Counted from the stretch's first letter, positions 36,242 to 48,500 are shown. The stretch: DNA of 64,000 nucleotides from Amblyornis subalaris (GCA_018881555.1 JACAXG010000018.1:7129634-7193633); one strand, 5' to 3'. Program-made: numbers and translations. Notes: generated by a model from the letters alone, not told the origin.

Positions 36242-37919
36242 TGTCGGGTTTGAGTGGCCAGGTTTTGGTAGCGGGGAGGCTATGGGGTGGCTTCTCTGAG
36301 CAGTTGTCAGAGTCTTCCNCCATGTCCAACAGAGTCAATGCCAGCCAGCTCCAGGACGGACCTGCTGCTGGGCAAGGCCAAGCCAATCAGGAATGATGGC
36401 AATGCCTCTGTGATAACATATTTAAGAAGGAAAAAATTTTATTGTGCAAATGTAATTGCAGCCAGAGAAGAGTGGATTGAGAATATGGGAGAGAAAGAAC
36501 TCTGCAGACACCAAGGTCAGTGTGATGCACGGATAATAACTCTATAACCCGAAAGTTATGGAGTTATAGAATAAACATCCACCATGTTTATTCCAGCATG
36601 CCGGGCACATGGGGATAATTCCTCCAAAGCATGTGCAATGTCTACAACAAAGCTCTCTATATTAATTTCCTAAAAACATTATTATTTATTAAGGTTCCCC
36701 GATATGCCTATACATACGCATAATCTATTCCCGCTTCCCATGATAATGAGCTCTGAGATCATTTCCATATGCTTGCGTTTGCACAGTGCCTCCTGGTGGT
36801 CGTGGGCAGGGGTCCCAAGATGAAGTAAGCGAGTCTTCCTCAGAGTTGAACTTTTCACCTCGCCTCCTTGCATGTGCTCTCTGGTCCCTTGGTCTCAGTC
36901 CAAACTTTACGGCTGGTTCCAGCCAGTTCAGGGGTCCAGAGAGCAGGAAACCGAGTCACGGTTCCTTCATTCTATCAATAGTTTGGCATCCTCCCTCGTT
37001 CTGCCTTAGCAAGCACAATTAAGCTAAGCAAACGATATATTGTCTAGCAAACAGCACAGCTTCTGCAGGTGGATATGGTTCTGCAGGTGAGCCCTTAACC
37101 CCTTAATTCCCTTCTATCAAGTGGACAAGAAGGGGGAGGAGCTGCTCCAGGCACCGGAGCTGACATTCCCCTGCAGCCTGTGGTGAAAGCTGTGCCCTTG
37201 CAGCCCATGGAGGACCATGGGGATGCAGAGATGTGGAGGAGGCCCATGCCAGAGCAGGTGGATGCCTGAGAGAGGGCTGTGAACCCATGGGAAACCCATG
37301 CTGGAGCAGGCTTCTGGCCAGGACCTGCAGACCTATAGAGAGAGGAGCCCACACCGGAGCAGGTTTCCTGGTAAGACTTGTGACCCTGTGGATGACCCTC
37401 ACTGGAACAGGCTGTGCCTGAACGATTGTACCCTGTGAACGAGTGACCCGTGTTGGAGCAGTTTGTGGAGAGCTGTTGCCTGTGAGATGGACTCACATTG
37501 GAGAAGTTAATGAAGAATTGTCTCCCATGGGAGCAACCCCATGCTGAAGCCTGGGACTCCTCTCCCTGAGCAGTGTCAGGGATCAACATGGGATCAACTG
37601 ACCATAACCCCCATTCCCTGTCTCCCTGCCCTGCTGTGGGGAGGAAGTAGAGCTTGGGAAGGAGGGAAGGATGAAAGGAAGGTGTTTTTGGGATTTATTT
37701 TACTTCTCATTATCCTACTCTGACTTTGTTGGTAATAAATTCAATTAATACCCTGAAGTGGAGTCTGTTTTGCCCTTGATGGTAATTGGTGAGTGATCTC
37801 TCCCTGTCATTATCTCGACCCATGACTCTGTCGTTATATTTTCTCACCCTTGTCCAGCTGCAGTGTGACAGAGTGGCTTTGGTGGCTGCCTGGCATCCAG
37901 CCAGGGTCAACCCACTACA
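36242..37919 (+). mobile_element. ERVL-type solo LTR, split by a nested LTR
   Basis: The 5' part (36242-36522) starts TGTCGGGTTTGAGTGGCCAG, includes GACAGAGTCAATGCCAGCC-like text in the style of common bird ERVL LTRs, and has a TATA-like CATATTTAAGAAGG at about 36418. The 3' part (37120-37919) resumes with AAGAAGGGGGAGGAGC, has the polyadenylation signal AATAAA at about 37734 and ends CAGGGTCAACCCACTACA. Ends are TGT...ACA. Without the insertion the LTR is about 1080 bp. I do not find a perfect target duplication around it (AGATG left, GAAGC right), so the outer limits may be off by a few bases. No gag, pol or env is present. Minus-strand open frames of up to 164 codons inside the LTR are shadows. 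Confidence 0.8.
36523..37119 (-). mobile_element. LTR nested in the ERVL LTR, 4-bp target duplication
   Basis: This 597-bp block interrupts the ERVL LTR. It begins TGATGCACGG and ends TTCTATCA (TGAT...ATCA inverted ends) and is flanked by AGTG on both sides (36519-36522 and 37120-37123). Removing it with one AGTG rejoins the host LTR text. Read on the minus strand it has an AATAAA followed by about 70 bases before the end, as the R/U5 part of an LTR should. At 36541-36592 two inverted repeats lie side by side: TCTATAAC with GTTATAGA, and AATAAACAT-CCACC-ATGTTTATT. A 4-bp duplication is typical of gammaretrovirus-like elements, but the family is not identified. Confidence 0.7.
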
Positions 37920-38627
37920 GAAGCTTAATGTCCTACCGTAGTTCTCCAACCCACACTACACTAGAACTTGTGAAAGTGTAGAGAAGGGGACTTGAACAAC
38001 CTCCATGACTAAAACGATATTGTATTCGGGTCTGCAAACCTTTCTGCCAATTCTTTATGAATTGCAGGGAAAGACTAATCCCCTGGATTACGTAGAAAGA
38101 CAGGTTCTAAATAGTAAGAGTTGTGTTTTGGAGCATTGACTCATTTAAAACTGGAATACAAGAATGTGAACCCATACACATTCCACATTGAAATTATGTG
38201 TTGTATTTTAATTTTAATCTCTTCTTTTGATGTTGTTCAACTTACGGTATGTTTTATGTGATCCTTCTGATAACTTTGATTAAATGCTTCCCCATCCCCA
38301 GAGAAATTCTGTGAGAAAGAGCAGCAGAAGATTGGAACAAAATCCCACCTCTATGAAATGCCAGTGTGGAACTGATGTGGAGTCTTGTAGCACCAGCAGC
38401 AAGTCACTGTTCTAGCTCCTCACTTGCTTTAAAGAAGAAGGAAGAAACAAGGGAAATCTCTCTCAGATGAGTATCTCAGGAGTATTTAATTTCATGGGGC
38501 ACCAGCCTACCTTAGGTCCAGTCCAAATTAACCTCGACTCAGAAGGGCACAGCCTAAGCTGGAGTAGGTAAAAAGCTTTCAGACAAAATCAATGCAGAAC
38601 GTTGACATTCCATTCCTGTAAGGTCAT
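37920..38627. other. Gene-free spacer between LTR and CR1
   Basis: No feature supported. The stretch has average composition and no long open frame. Confidence 0.45.
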
Positions 38628-38892
38628 GGAATCACAGAATCAGCTTGGTTGGAAAAGACCTCTAAGATCATCGAGTCCAACCATTAATCGATAACTCCCA
38701 CGTCCACCACTGAACCATGTCCCTTAGCACCACATTTACACGCCTTTTAAATACCCCCAGAGGTGGTAGACTCAACCATTTCCCTGAGCAGCCTGTCCCA
38801 ATGTGTGGCAACTGATCTTTCAGTGAAGATATTTTTCCTGATATCCAATCTAAACCTCTAGGAGCAACTGGAGATCATTTTCTCTCATCCTA
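38628..38892 (-). repeat. CR1 LINE 3' fragment
   Basis: On the given strand: GAATCACAGAATCAGCTTGG, TTGGAAAAGACCTCTAAGAT, CATCGAGTCCAACC, the GCAGCCTGTCCCAATG part, CAGTGAAGATATTTTTCCTG and ATATCCAATCTAAACCTC. This is a typical avian CR1 3' end in reverse orientation, about 265 bp and moderately diverged. Confidence 0.92.
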
Positions 38893-39744
38893 AATATAAC
38901 ATAGATTCAAATTTTCTGTTAGTGATCCCTTGCTTTATCACACTCTTATTGTAAGTGATTCATTGCATTAACTAACCAGCTTCTGACAATGGAGAGAAAA
39001 AGTTTAACCTTTTTTTTTGTAATGAAAAGGATCTACAATAAGAAAAAGTTGCATGTAAAGTATGTAACTTCCTAGGGGGAAAAAAACCCACATAGCTCTG
39101 ATGCTTAGATTAAAAACAAGTTGTTTTACCTTTATATACAATGCTTGCAATCTGCAGCTGTTCACAAAAGACAGGAAGACTTAATATATAAACAAGTAAG
39201 GTTTTTGGCTTTGTACTTTTCTATTCTTATAAAGGACATGTGTACTTTACCTCTTGCAGTGTTACATCAAGGTGTTGTCCTTGAATCAAGACTTTCTCCT
39301 TTTGGCATTTGAGAGGGAAGAAAAGAGGAAAAAGTAATAATATTTTGCTTTTACTTTGAGGAGACTCTTTCATGCTTCTTCTTTAATGTGATTTTCTAAG
39401 ACCCAGAATGCTAAGTATCATCTTGCATTTTACAGATGGAGAAAGAACTAGATGAAAAATAAGTGCTTTACATTCAGATCTTACACTGATGGTTAATCTT
39501 AAAATTGCTCATTCTTTTTCAGTAGCTGGCACATGTCACCTCTATGCAGTTCAGTTTCTCAGGATCTAGGAATCAAATGACATACAAGCTTCAACAATAT
39601 TTCAATATTTGGCCAGCCTATGTCCTAATATTAGCTTCCTGATCTTTCATACAGTAGATGGCAGAGTTGATTTTACCACCTACTGCTTGACGTTCCATGG
39701 CAACAATTATTTTTGAATGGTTCTGGGTCAGAGGTTAGACTACA
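38893..39744. other. Gene-free spacer
   Basis: A weak MIR-like phrase (CATTTTACAGATGGAGAAAG) at 39427-39446 is the only hint of an element. Otherwise nothing recognised. Confidence 0.35.
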
Positions 39745-39860
39745 AAGGAGTGGATGCCCCATCCCTGAAAGTGTTCAAGGCCAGGCTGGAAGGGGCTTTG
39801 AGCAACCTGATCTAGTGGGATAGATCACTTCCAACCCAACNCACTCTAAGATTTTAGGTT
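39745..39860 (+). repeat. CR1 LINE 3'-end fragment
   Basis: GGATGCCCCATCCCTGAAAG, TGTTCAAGGCCAGGCTGGA, AGGGGCTTTGAGCAACCTGA and ATCACTTCCAACCCAAC are the standard CR1 3' terminal sequence in sense orientation. The copy is short and 5'-truncated. Confidence 0.9.
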
Positions 39861-42475
39861 TGTTTAAGTTTGGGCCTTTTGGCATTTTCAGCATTAGGAG
39901 ACCTACATGTAGCCCATTCTGGGAATTATGCTGCCTCTGTGTACAGGAATCCAAGTGTGCTAACAGCACAGTCCCTGTTAATGTGGATACACCCAGTATC
40001 ACAAATGTGCAAGTATGCTGATCCCTTAAGGCCATCATCATCCTGCACTTCAGAGAAGCTCCACTACATTATTTTTAAGTACTTCGGTTTCAGCCAAAGA
40101 ACCAGATCACAAACTTGCAACCAGCATCAGATTTCCACTGTAGCTATTTACACACAAGTTTTTCTGGAACAAAGCTGGACAGCAGAGGATCCTAAGAAAT
40201 ACTCATCTTCAGGAACAGGATAGAATCAATTAAAATAAAGGTTACTTAATTCAAGATTTATTAGTAACTAATTATTTCCGTTGTCTTTACAATCCTATTT
40301 TCTTACTGCTTGAACAGTGATATCCCAGTAAAGGTCTAAAAATCTACTTTCATACTCTTTTCCTAAGGCTGCCTGCTTTATTGGTAGTTTCAAACCCAGA
40401 GCCCTAAGTGTGTTATATGTTTTAAATGGGGATCGCCCTTTATATGTGCTTTCCACTTGTTAGGGATGACGTTATTGGTGGGAAGTCAAACATACTGATT
40501 ATTCTCCTGGTGGCAGTTAGGACCTGCCATGGTTTTCCTTGTTCTAAGAGGAATATTTGCATTTCTGGAAGGTTGGAGTTTCAATAGCAACCCCTGTATA
40601 TCATACACAAACTTTCAGGGATTGACTTGACTTATAACAACTTTCTGTAGTTATCTGTCTTCACCTCACCTCTCGTGTTACTGTTTCAAACAATACTTTT
40701 TCTCACCTGGCCATTGCTGAAGCCCAGTGAATATACAGACTATAATAGCAGGTATTCTGCATGGCACAGATGATGTCTTCCTTGGAAAATGCAGCATTAT
40801 GTATTTCCATTCCCCTCTTACTAAAAAAAGCAAAAAGTTCTTATCAGATTTCCAAAACCCACAACAGTAATACATGAAAATAACATGAAAAATCAGCCTG
40901 CATAACTGTAGAGGGACCTAAGTGTACTTTCATGTTTATATGTCAGAATGATTCCGCAATGATACTTCCAAGGAGAATCAGTATTCTTATTTGTGTAGAT
41001 TATAGTGAGATCACTAAAAACTCCCAATCTTGTTCCTAAATAAAAGTCACCTGAGCCTTTGGTAATTTTCTGGCAACGAAACTACTCTAACTGCCTTGGT
41101 TTAGAGACTAAAACTGGCCATGAAAACACATTAAACTGGATCTTCTGGAAAAAATTCATTAAGTAAATAGTAATAATTTTGTAACTGTTACTTTATAGGT
41201 TTTCATTTTATTTTTTGTTCTTTTGAATTTTTAATTACTTAGCAAAAAGTTTTAAGTTATATTTATTTACAAACAATATGTTTTATATTTTTATCTGTGT
41301 TCCATATGTTGTCTTGTTCCATTTTATTACATATTGCCCATTCACCTTTCTCTCCTGTGTTTTGTACGAGGCAGTTATCTTCTTTCTTCTAATTAGGACA
41401 ACTGGGCAGAATATACTCTGTCTTATAAAGGATATTTGCATGTTTTATAACAGGAAAAATGGGCAATGCATTTTTCTTTGCAGAAATTAATATTCTTCAT
41501 TGTAAACAATGTAATCCATCATGTTTAGCTTATGTGGTGAAATGAATATCCTGATAGTTAGCATGAAAGCTTACTGAAAGTACAGTGACCATCTGCATCT
41601 CTCTGTTGGGCTTTAAAGGCCAGTTCTCCCTTCTAAAGATTTATAATACAAAGGGCAATTCACTAATTAGTANTGTAAATTAGTGTTGCCACGAGGTTAA
41701 GAAAAAAACTAACAGCCCCTGCAGTATTTCAATTAATGTTATTTTTAATTGCTTGTATTAGCATTTGAGAACAAGATTGATTAGCTTTTGACTGTCAAAG
41801 AAACAGAACTTGAAGCTCTTAAATACTGAAATGGAAGTTGTTAATTATACTTAAAAATCCATAGATACTGTACATGGAAATCTGGAAGGTCATCTGAGTA
41901 TTAAAGAGGGTATGTTTCAGTTCTGTTTAAATAAAAATTAAAAATGTTAGCATATAGCCACATGTATTTCTCATGCTCTCTACTAATTGATCATGCAAAT
42001 TAACATCTCCAAAATCACTCTAAAAACAAAACAGCTTTAATAGTGCATCTGTTTATAGAAAGTAATTTTAGAAGTTGTTTAACTTTAAAGTGATTAGTTA
42101 ATTCTCAATTTGTGATTAAAGTGGCAAGACCTGAAATTTCTCCTAAAGCTGTTGTGAGTTTTCCTCTGTAGACCAGAATTCAGCAAATAGCAGCTGTTTG
42201 CTATGTCTCAAAGCCTAGCTCCGAGATAGGACTTGTGCTACTTCATCCACAGGTTCAAGGTCCTGCCTAAAGCAGATTTAGAGACCTCAGAANGGGCCAC
42301 AGAAAAGCCAGTAAACGCAGCAGACATCTTCCAGCAGCAAGCTAATAAAGATTCTGAGGTGAGCTGTGCTGTGTAGCATCTTACAGAGATGCTTGTGTTC
42401 AACAAGGTAGTCACAGGCTGCTAATCTTTACAGAATACATATGCAGTTGTTGTTTAAAAGATTAAATAATGAAGA
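39861..42475. other. Gene-free intergenic sequence with candidate conserved elements
   Basis: No transposon recognised. The 41490-42160 stretch is AT-rich with several TAAT-core motifs and an inverted repeat CACTAATT...AATTAGTG (41661-41685), a composition often seen in conserved developmental enhancers, but unproven. The open frame at 39870-40223 (117 codons) has no domain. Confidence 0.4.
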
Positions 42476-42499
42476 ATTAAATAATAATTATTATTTAAT
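42476..42499. repeat. 24-bp perfect AT palindrome
   Basis: ATTAAATAATAA followed directly by its reverse complement TTATTATTTAAT. It can form a 12-bp arm cruciform and sits six bases before the probable LTR start at 42506. Confidence 0.8.
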
Positions 42500-42505
42500 A
42501 GGTCC

Positions 42506-43013
42506 TGTTAGACGACCAATCTGGAAAGAAGCACACCTGGATTCATGTCTTTCTTCGGCTTGAAAGAACTTAAATACATCACCCATCTCACAGGGTTATA
42601 TATTAACAACCAGACTATTAAGGAGTGGGGTGGATGGAAAGATGTGACTGCTGAAAAGCTGTCAGCAGAGAGACCTTCTAACTCTCCCAGAATTTTCGTG
42701 AGACTTCTCTCTTTCTCTCTTTTCCCAGGCAAAACTATTATAAACAATCCTAGGAGTTTTTGTAAATTAATGAAGCTTCGTGCAGCTGCGCTTTGCTATC
42801 ATTTTTGCTTAGATAAATATTTTGGAATAGGTGTTGTTAGAATTGACCAATGAACTTGGTGGGCAGCTGACCAAGAGTCCAATGGACTCTTGACATTTCT
42901 ATAAACTTCAAGCAAGCTAAGGGACATAAGCCGCTCTGTAAAATAATAATAAAACTCTGCATTGCTTTGTTCTCCCTGGACTCTGTGTCGTATTTCTTGG
43001 GACACTTGCGACA
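42506..43013 (+). mobile_element. Probable avian ERV solo LTR
   Basis: About 508 bp starting TGTTAGACGACC and ending near CACTTGCGACA. Toward the end it has a TATA-like TCTATAAAC (about 42899), then about 45 bases on AATAATAAAACTCTGC with a polyadenylation signal, and the TTCTCCCTGGACTCTGTGTC stretch resembling U5 of alpharetrovirus/ERVK-like bird LTRs. No target duplication found, so limits are approximate. Open frames on both strands at 42508-42853 are shadows. Confidence 0.5.
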
Positions 43014-43053
43014 GAAAGACAGAAGTTTTTTCTTCTAACCAGGCCACTGAAAC

Positions 43054-43134
43054 TGTGCTGTTTTGGTTAAGGGTTGGGCTTGATGATCTTAGAGGTCTTT
43101 TCCAACCCTAATGAGTCTATGATTCTATTCTATG
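43054..43134 (+). repeat. CR1 LINE 3'-terminal fragment
   Basis: GGTTGGGCTTGATGATCTTA, GAGGTCTTTTCCAACCCTAA and the end TGATTCTATTCTATG are the last ~80 bases of CR1 with its short terminal repeats. Confidence 0.93.
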
Positions 43135-44172
43135 AAAACATGAGTGATCAACTAGTTAGCCTAATTGAGTTCTGTAGCTCTTGAGTCCTGACTGTATTTG
43201 GGAAGAAGAGAGGTATATTTTCCAACCATATAATTTTTGGCTGTAGCCCTTAAGGCACTTACTTAAGTGTTGCGTAGTTAATGGGACAGAATCACAGTTG
43301 ATGTACAGAGTTAGCTCTTCATGAAGTGCACGCAGAGCACTGCTTCCTTAATGACACTCTGATGTGAGTTTTGCTGAACTGGTACCAGATCACAAATGGA
43401 GTGGAGCATGTAGTTCCGCATTTGTTTTGTCAGCAGCTGGTCTGGTCTGAGAAAGTGCTCTCTCTGTCCTCAGTGAGTTGTCCCCACTGCTCACTTGGCT
43501 TATCAGCCACATACTTTGTTGAATAGGATTATCTTAACCACTAATGTGGCTAAGAATACTCTTTTTCCACCCAGGCTGGATTATCATGGATGGAGGATTG
43601 TAATCATCAATCTATGGATATAGCAAGCATACTATGTCAGTTTCTGTTAAAGCCAATGGAATTTGCTACTTTTGGTACTTTGGTCCCTTTGTTGCATTAA
43701 GGCTCTGAAATAAGTTTGCTGGGAGATCATCTAACTGTAGATTCTTGTTGGCGTTAAGCATAGAACAGGTACCAGAGAGAGCTGGTGCACACTGAGATGT
43801 ACAACAAAGTACAGCTATCAATGCATGAAGAATTTCAATGGTCATCAAGATTTGTGGCACTTAGGAAATTCATGTCCATAGCTTAGGCAGCAGCCAAGTA
43901 GCATACTTGAAGTCTGGCTGGAACTTCAGATCTTTCCAAGTCCCCTCTTTCATATATTTTGAATATAACACAAGGAAGACCTGGCTCCTACCACAACAAT
44001 AGCAAAGAGTATGGTCACAAAGGCCACAGTACTAACTGACAGCATTGTCCTGACTTCCATGTGCTCCCTCTTTCTCTTGCCATTTGATTCACATCCCTTT
44101 ACAAACCTCATTATTCAACTCATACACTTCCACAAAAAAAATTATTGGAGGTTGTAAGTAATTATATACTAG
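43135..44172. other. Gene-free spacer
   Basis: Nothing recognised. It ends in ACTAG, the target site of the LTR that follows. Confidence 0.45.
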
Positions 44173-45507
44173 TGTGGAGGTTTGACGCTGATGTAGTGCC
44201 AAACACCACGAGATATAATTTCACAGGGGAATTAGAATTTATTTTTATGAGGAGAAATATGGATATGGAGGAAAACGGAAAAACTACATGGCAAAACAGG
44301 TTCCAAGCTTGAAAATAGTAAAAAGATTTTATTACTAATAGAACTAAAAATAAACAGAATAATGAAAAAATATTAAGGCACGTAATCAGATAACTTTTCT
44401 TCTTTCCAATACCTTCCCACTTCCCAGCAACCGCACAAAGGGAAAACAAACATGGGATTTAGTCAGTATATTATTTTAAAGAGTCTTTCTTTATGCTTAT
44501 GGAAAAGAGTTTCTTCTGCTGTAACTTTATAAACAGCAGCAGCAATCCCCGCCTGGAATGCTGCTGCACTGTGAAAAAACCACTTCTCTCCCACAAAACA
44601 CTCACAGTTTGTGGGTCACTAGTCCAATGGGGTTAACCTTTTTTAAGGATGAGCAATTCCAGCCTAAAATAAGAGTTCCTTCTTCAATCTCCACTAAGCC
44701 CCAGCAATCCGTTTGCTCTCGCATGGGCAGCCCTTCTCAGGCTGTAACATATCCCCCCAAATGTACTTCAAATGAATTATAGAGAAATAGTCTGTTACTT
44801 TTACAGCTCTCATCAAAGCTTGCAGGAGAAATCTCAGTTCCAGTATTCGGCGTTTCTGTTCTCTCTCTGACCTTGGCACCGCCACCTCAGCTCCTTCCTT
44901 CAGGTGCCACCATGTTAGCTTTCTCTGTGCGACAGCACTCTCCCATTCTCTCTGACTCGGAAGAAGAATTAGCATCTGCAGATTATGCCTGGAGAGTTGG
45001 TCTTATTTGGAGCCCTCGCCATGTCTCCCGTTACCGGCTGCGTGGTGGTTTCTGGTTGGTTCGGAGTAAACCTGTGCCGAGTCGCATGGAAAGTGTAGGA
45101 AAACCCGCTGGAAATCGGAGCCGCAGCCGTGCGGCCCCAGGGGCTTTTCACCGCATCGTGCGGTCCAGGGTGCCGGCAGCGGCTCGCAGCAATTTCATGG
45201 CTGCTCGCAGCTGCTGGAAATAGGCAGCCCGCTCGGCTTTGGCTGCTGCTGTCCTGGCAGCGGCGGCTCCCAGGGAGGGAGCCCCCAAAGGGGAGCTGCC
45301 ACCCCCCCAGCGAAGGGAGACTAAGATGGCCGACTTCCGGCTCCTTCTTCCCCAAAATATGTAAATCACAGAGGTGTAACCAGCTATCCATTTGCCTGGC
45401 GACATGTCCATCAACTCTAAACTCGCAGCCAATCAAAAGAAAGTCGAGCGAAGCTGTTTTTTCTCTGTTCTTACAAATCCAATTTCTCATAACTTGCTAA
45501 AACCACA
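44173..45507 (-). mobile_element. Solo LTR, 1335 bp, perfect ACTAG target duplication
   Basis: Begins TGTGGAGGTTTGACGC and ends AAAACCACA, so the termini TGTGG/CCACA are inverted repeats. ACTAG stands immediately on both sides (44168-44172 and 45508-45512), which fixes both ends. Read on the minus strand it has a CCAAT-type box (TTGATTGG) near its start and AATAAA signals near its end (about 44330 and 44240), which argues for minus orientation. The inner part (about 44870-45350) is GC- and CpG-rich and produces several overlapping open frames up to 173 codons that are not real genes. The style matches long LTRs of avian ERVK-like elements, but the family name is not certain. Confidence 0.85.
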
Positions 45508-45512
45508 ACTAG

Positions 45513-48500
45513 CTATTCTAGAATAAGTGTAATATGAGGGAATTGCTGCCTAGCTTGGTACAGCTTTACATCTTCTGACTAGATAATAGTACAAAGTGAA
45601 GGATGAGAAACAAAGGGAGATTAAGATATAGAAAAAGAAATTTAGAAATGAGATTAGAGAAATAAACATGAAATTTGATAGTTTTCACTGTTGGGAAAGC
45701 AAAATGAAACCACATTTTAATTGAAAATTTTCACTATGGAAAAGGATTTTTCAGCTGAAAAAGCTTTCATACAAAAAAATTCAGCTACATGTGTCAAAAT
45801 AGTGTATCAACTCATCAGAGGACCAGGATTTTTTTAGAGGCAATTAGAAGGTATATTTTAGAGCTAATTTGACTATCTAATGAGAATATAGCAAATGAAG
45901 TGATTCAAGATAGCTCAAGTACTAGTGATCACAGTTTGTCAAGGTCAAAAGTTTCAGTTATTAATATTTATATATATATATAAGTAGGCAAATAGTTTAT
46001 TCACAGTTGATGCTTTAAAAAAAGATGTAGTGTAGTGACCAAAAAGGCATTATCATACCAATCTCTTCCAACATACTGTTGAGTTTCTAACTGCAGTACA
46101 CTTGTCAAAGAGAACACTATATTTAATTCCTGGAGAAACAGAAGATAAATCAAACTAAATGGAATTAATAGTGCCTGATTACTAGTTATATACTTCACCT
46201 GGAGTATCATATTCAGCAGTGATCACCCAGCTTTAGGATATAATTGCTCTTCATGGCTTATAATACAGAGTCTGAAGTACAATAAACCTTAGAGAAAAAC
46301 ATTAAAAAGAAAGAGAGTAAAAATAGTACTTTATTTTTAATATTTGAATAAAAAACTCAAGGTTCAAGGAAATGACTCTGCATGGCATTTTTAGGAATCT
46401 TCAGACAATTAGTTGTGTGACTGGTGTAAGCACATTCTGCTGATCTATGAAAAGCAAAAGTAGCCTTAAAATGTTGTAATTTCTCTTCCCCTACAAGATT
46501 GTGACTTTATGGGAATATGATACTAAGTCTGCTTGAAAAATTAGGTTTTTTTTTTAAAATGCTTTGCACTACGGCATCTTTAACTTGACTTATTTGTGTT
46601 GTAACATAATTTTTGACTGAAAAGGAAGAAATATAAAATCTTTCATTTAAAACAGCTCTAGGTATACACAATCTGTTTCTTCTTAACCTGTCATATAAAT
46701 CAGTTTAGAACAATCTGATGTTCAGATGTGATGATGGACAGTTGCTTAAGCCACTTGATATTCAGGAAATGCCTCTGTGGAAATATCCTCTAAAGAATTT
46801 TTTGGGGGATCTGGGGTCTCCCCTCAGTTTAACCCATTACAGGAATGCTACAAATTTACAAATGGACATTGCCAAATGCTCAATAATTGTTACATTATAC
46901 TGGAAGTCTTATAATACAGTTAAAGACACTGGGTTCCTGAAGACTACAAAATGCACATTACTGATTTTAAAATATGTAGTCAAACAGTGCCTCTTGAGGG
47001 ATTGATAAGTTATTCCCTAATTTATTATGTCGGTGAGGAGATTCAGTTAACATCTGTGTCGTACTTTATCTATTTGTATAGTGGGAAAATGTCTACCTAC
47101 TTATATGTGTAATCAAAATCAATTTCTCTACGGCCTTCATTTAACATCTAAGTACCAACTTACAGTTTTACAAGTGCAAAAAATTAGAGAGAGAGGACAT
47201 TAGTAATAATGCCAAACATTTTTTTCTGCTTGCTCTTCATTAAAACTAAGGATACAAAAATACTTCCTCAGGCTAGACTTAAAGATTAGTTTCTAAAGGG
47301 ATTTCTAAACTTGTTGCTCTGTTAAGAGAGATGATCCAGCAGTTAGGGATGTGATAGGCTTTCTGATCACTGAAATTTTAGTACGCACAGCCCTAAATTT
47401 TGCAGACATTTACTTGTTTTTGACTAATAAGTAGGAGGTGATCTTCTCTTTGTTAGTTGCTTCATTAAGTGCAATGATCACATGGGTTCTTTTAGCTTCA
47501 GAAAGAGCGACAAGCACCCAAAGAAGGAGAGGAAGCTTAACTCACTGTCTGCAAAACAACAGAAGGAAGGTGACAGAGAAAGAAGACACTCTTACCTCTT
47601 TTCCAAATGAAACAAAAGTCAGACCTTTGCTGCAGGATAATTCTCCTTATGTTTTCTGTCCAACAGTGTTTGAACAGCATGGCATTCTTCTGCTGGGAAG
47701 CTGCTTCTTCCAGATTTTGCCTTGACAACTGGAAGAATGCTGTTCTAAAGAATGAATATCTCACAAGTTCTATTGTATATATAGAGCATATAGAGAGTCA
47801 GACATGAGGAAGATCTCTGCTGAATACTACTGCTAGGAAAATTAGGAGCTAGGAGCTCACTCTAGGAGTCCTATCTCAGGTCTTTTCATGCAGCAGGTTT
47901 TACATAACTTTGTAAGCTAGTGTCAGACAGAACTAAAAACATGGGCGTTTTTACCACTACTCCAGGAATAAATGGGTCTGTGGTGGGAACTCTATATTAG
48001 ATTTCCAGTTTTCTTGAAAGTGTATTTTTTATGACATGCAGTTGTTTTTTTTTTTTAATGGAATGTGAATTGACTTGGTTGCACCATTGAAATAGTGAGA
48101 TAAACAGGTCTGAGAACGGCGTTTCTTGCAATTTCATTTTTTACAATGCAATAGGTTACTGAAACACTTCTAAATCATACAAGTTTTGAGAAATCATTCT
48201 CATATAATCTTCCCTGTCAACCTTTACCTTATTGTCCATAAATTTCATTTAACGCTCTTATGACTGTCTTTACTGAAAGACAAAGGTGCTCTTGTCTGAA
48301 GACACTGAAAGCCTTCAGGCACCAGGATATCACACTCAGCAAAACATGAATCCATTTTTAAACTTTTTCACTCAAGAAGTTTGCTGCAGTTCCATGCTGT
48401 GCAGGACTTGGTTAGCAACACAGGTTTGCTCTGTATAAGTAATTCCTGTTGCACTGTAAGCATGTTATGTACTGTGTAGGATGTCTCGGGAAGTCCAATG

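Noticed and set aside
37095..37589. 164-codon minus-strand frame
   Set aside because: Most of it is antisense to the 3' part of the ERVL LTR and its first bases cross the nested LTR boundary; no protein family resemblance.
44873..45500. Frames up to 173 codons on both strands
   Set aside because: Inside the CpG-rich half of the LTR at 44173-45507; a by-product of low stop-codon density.
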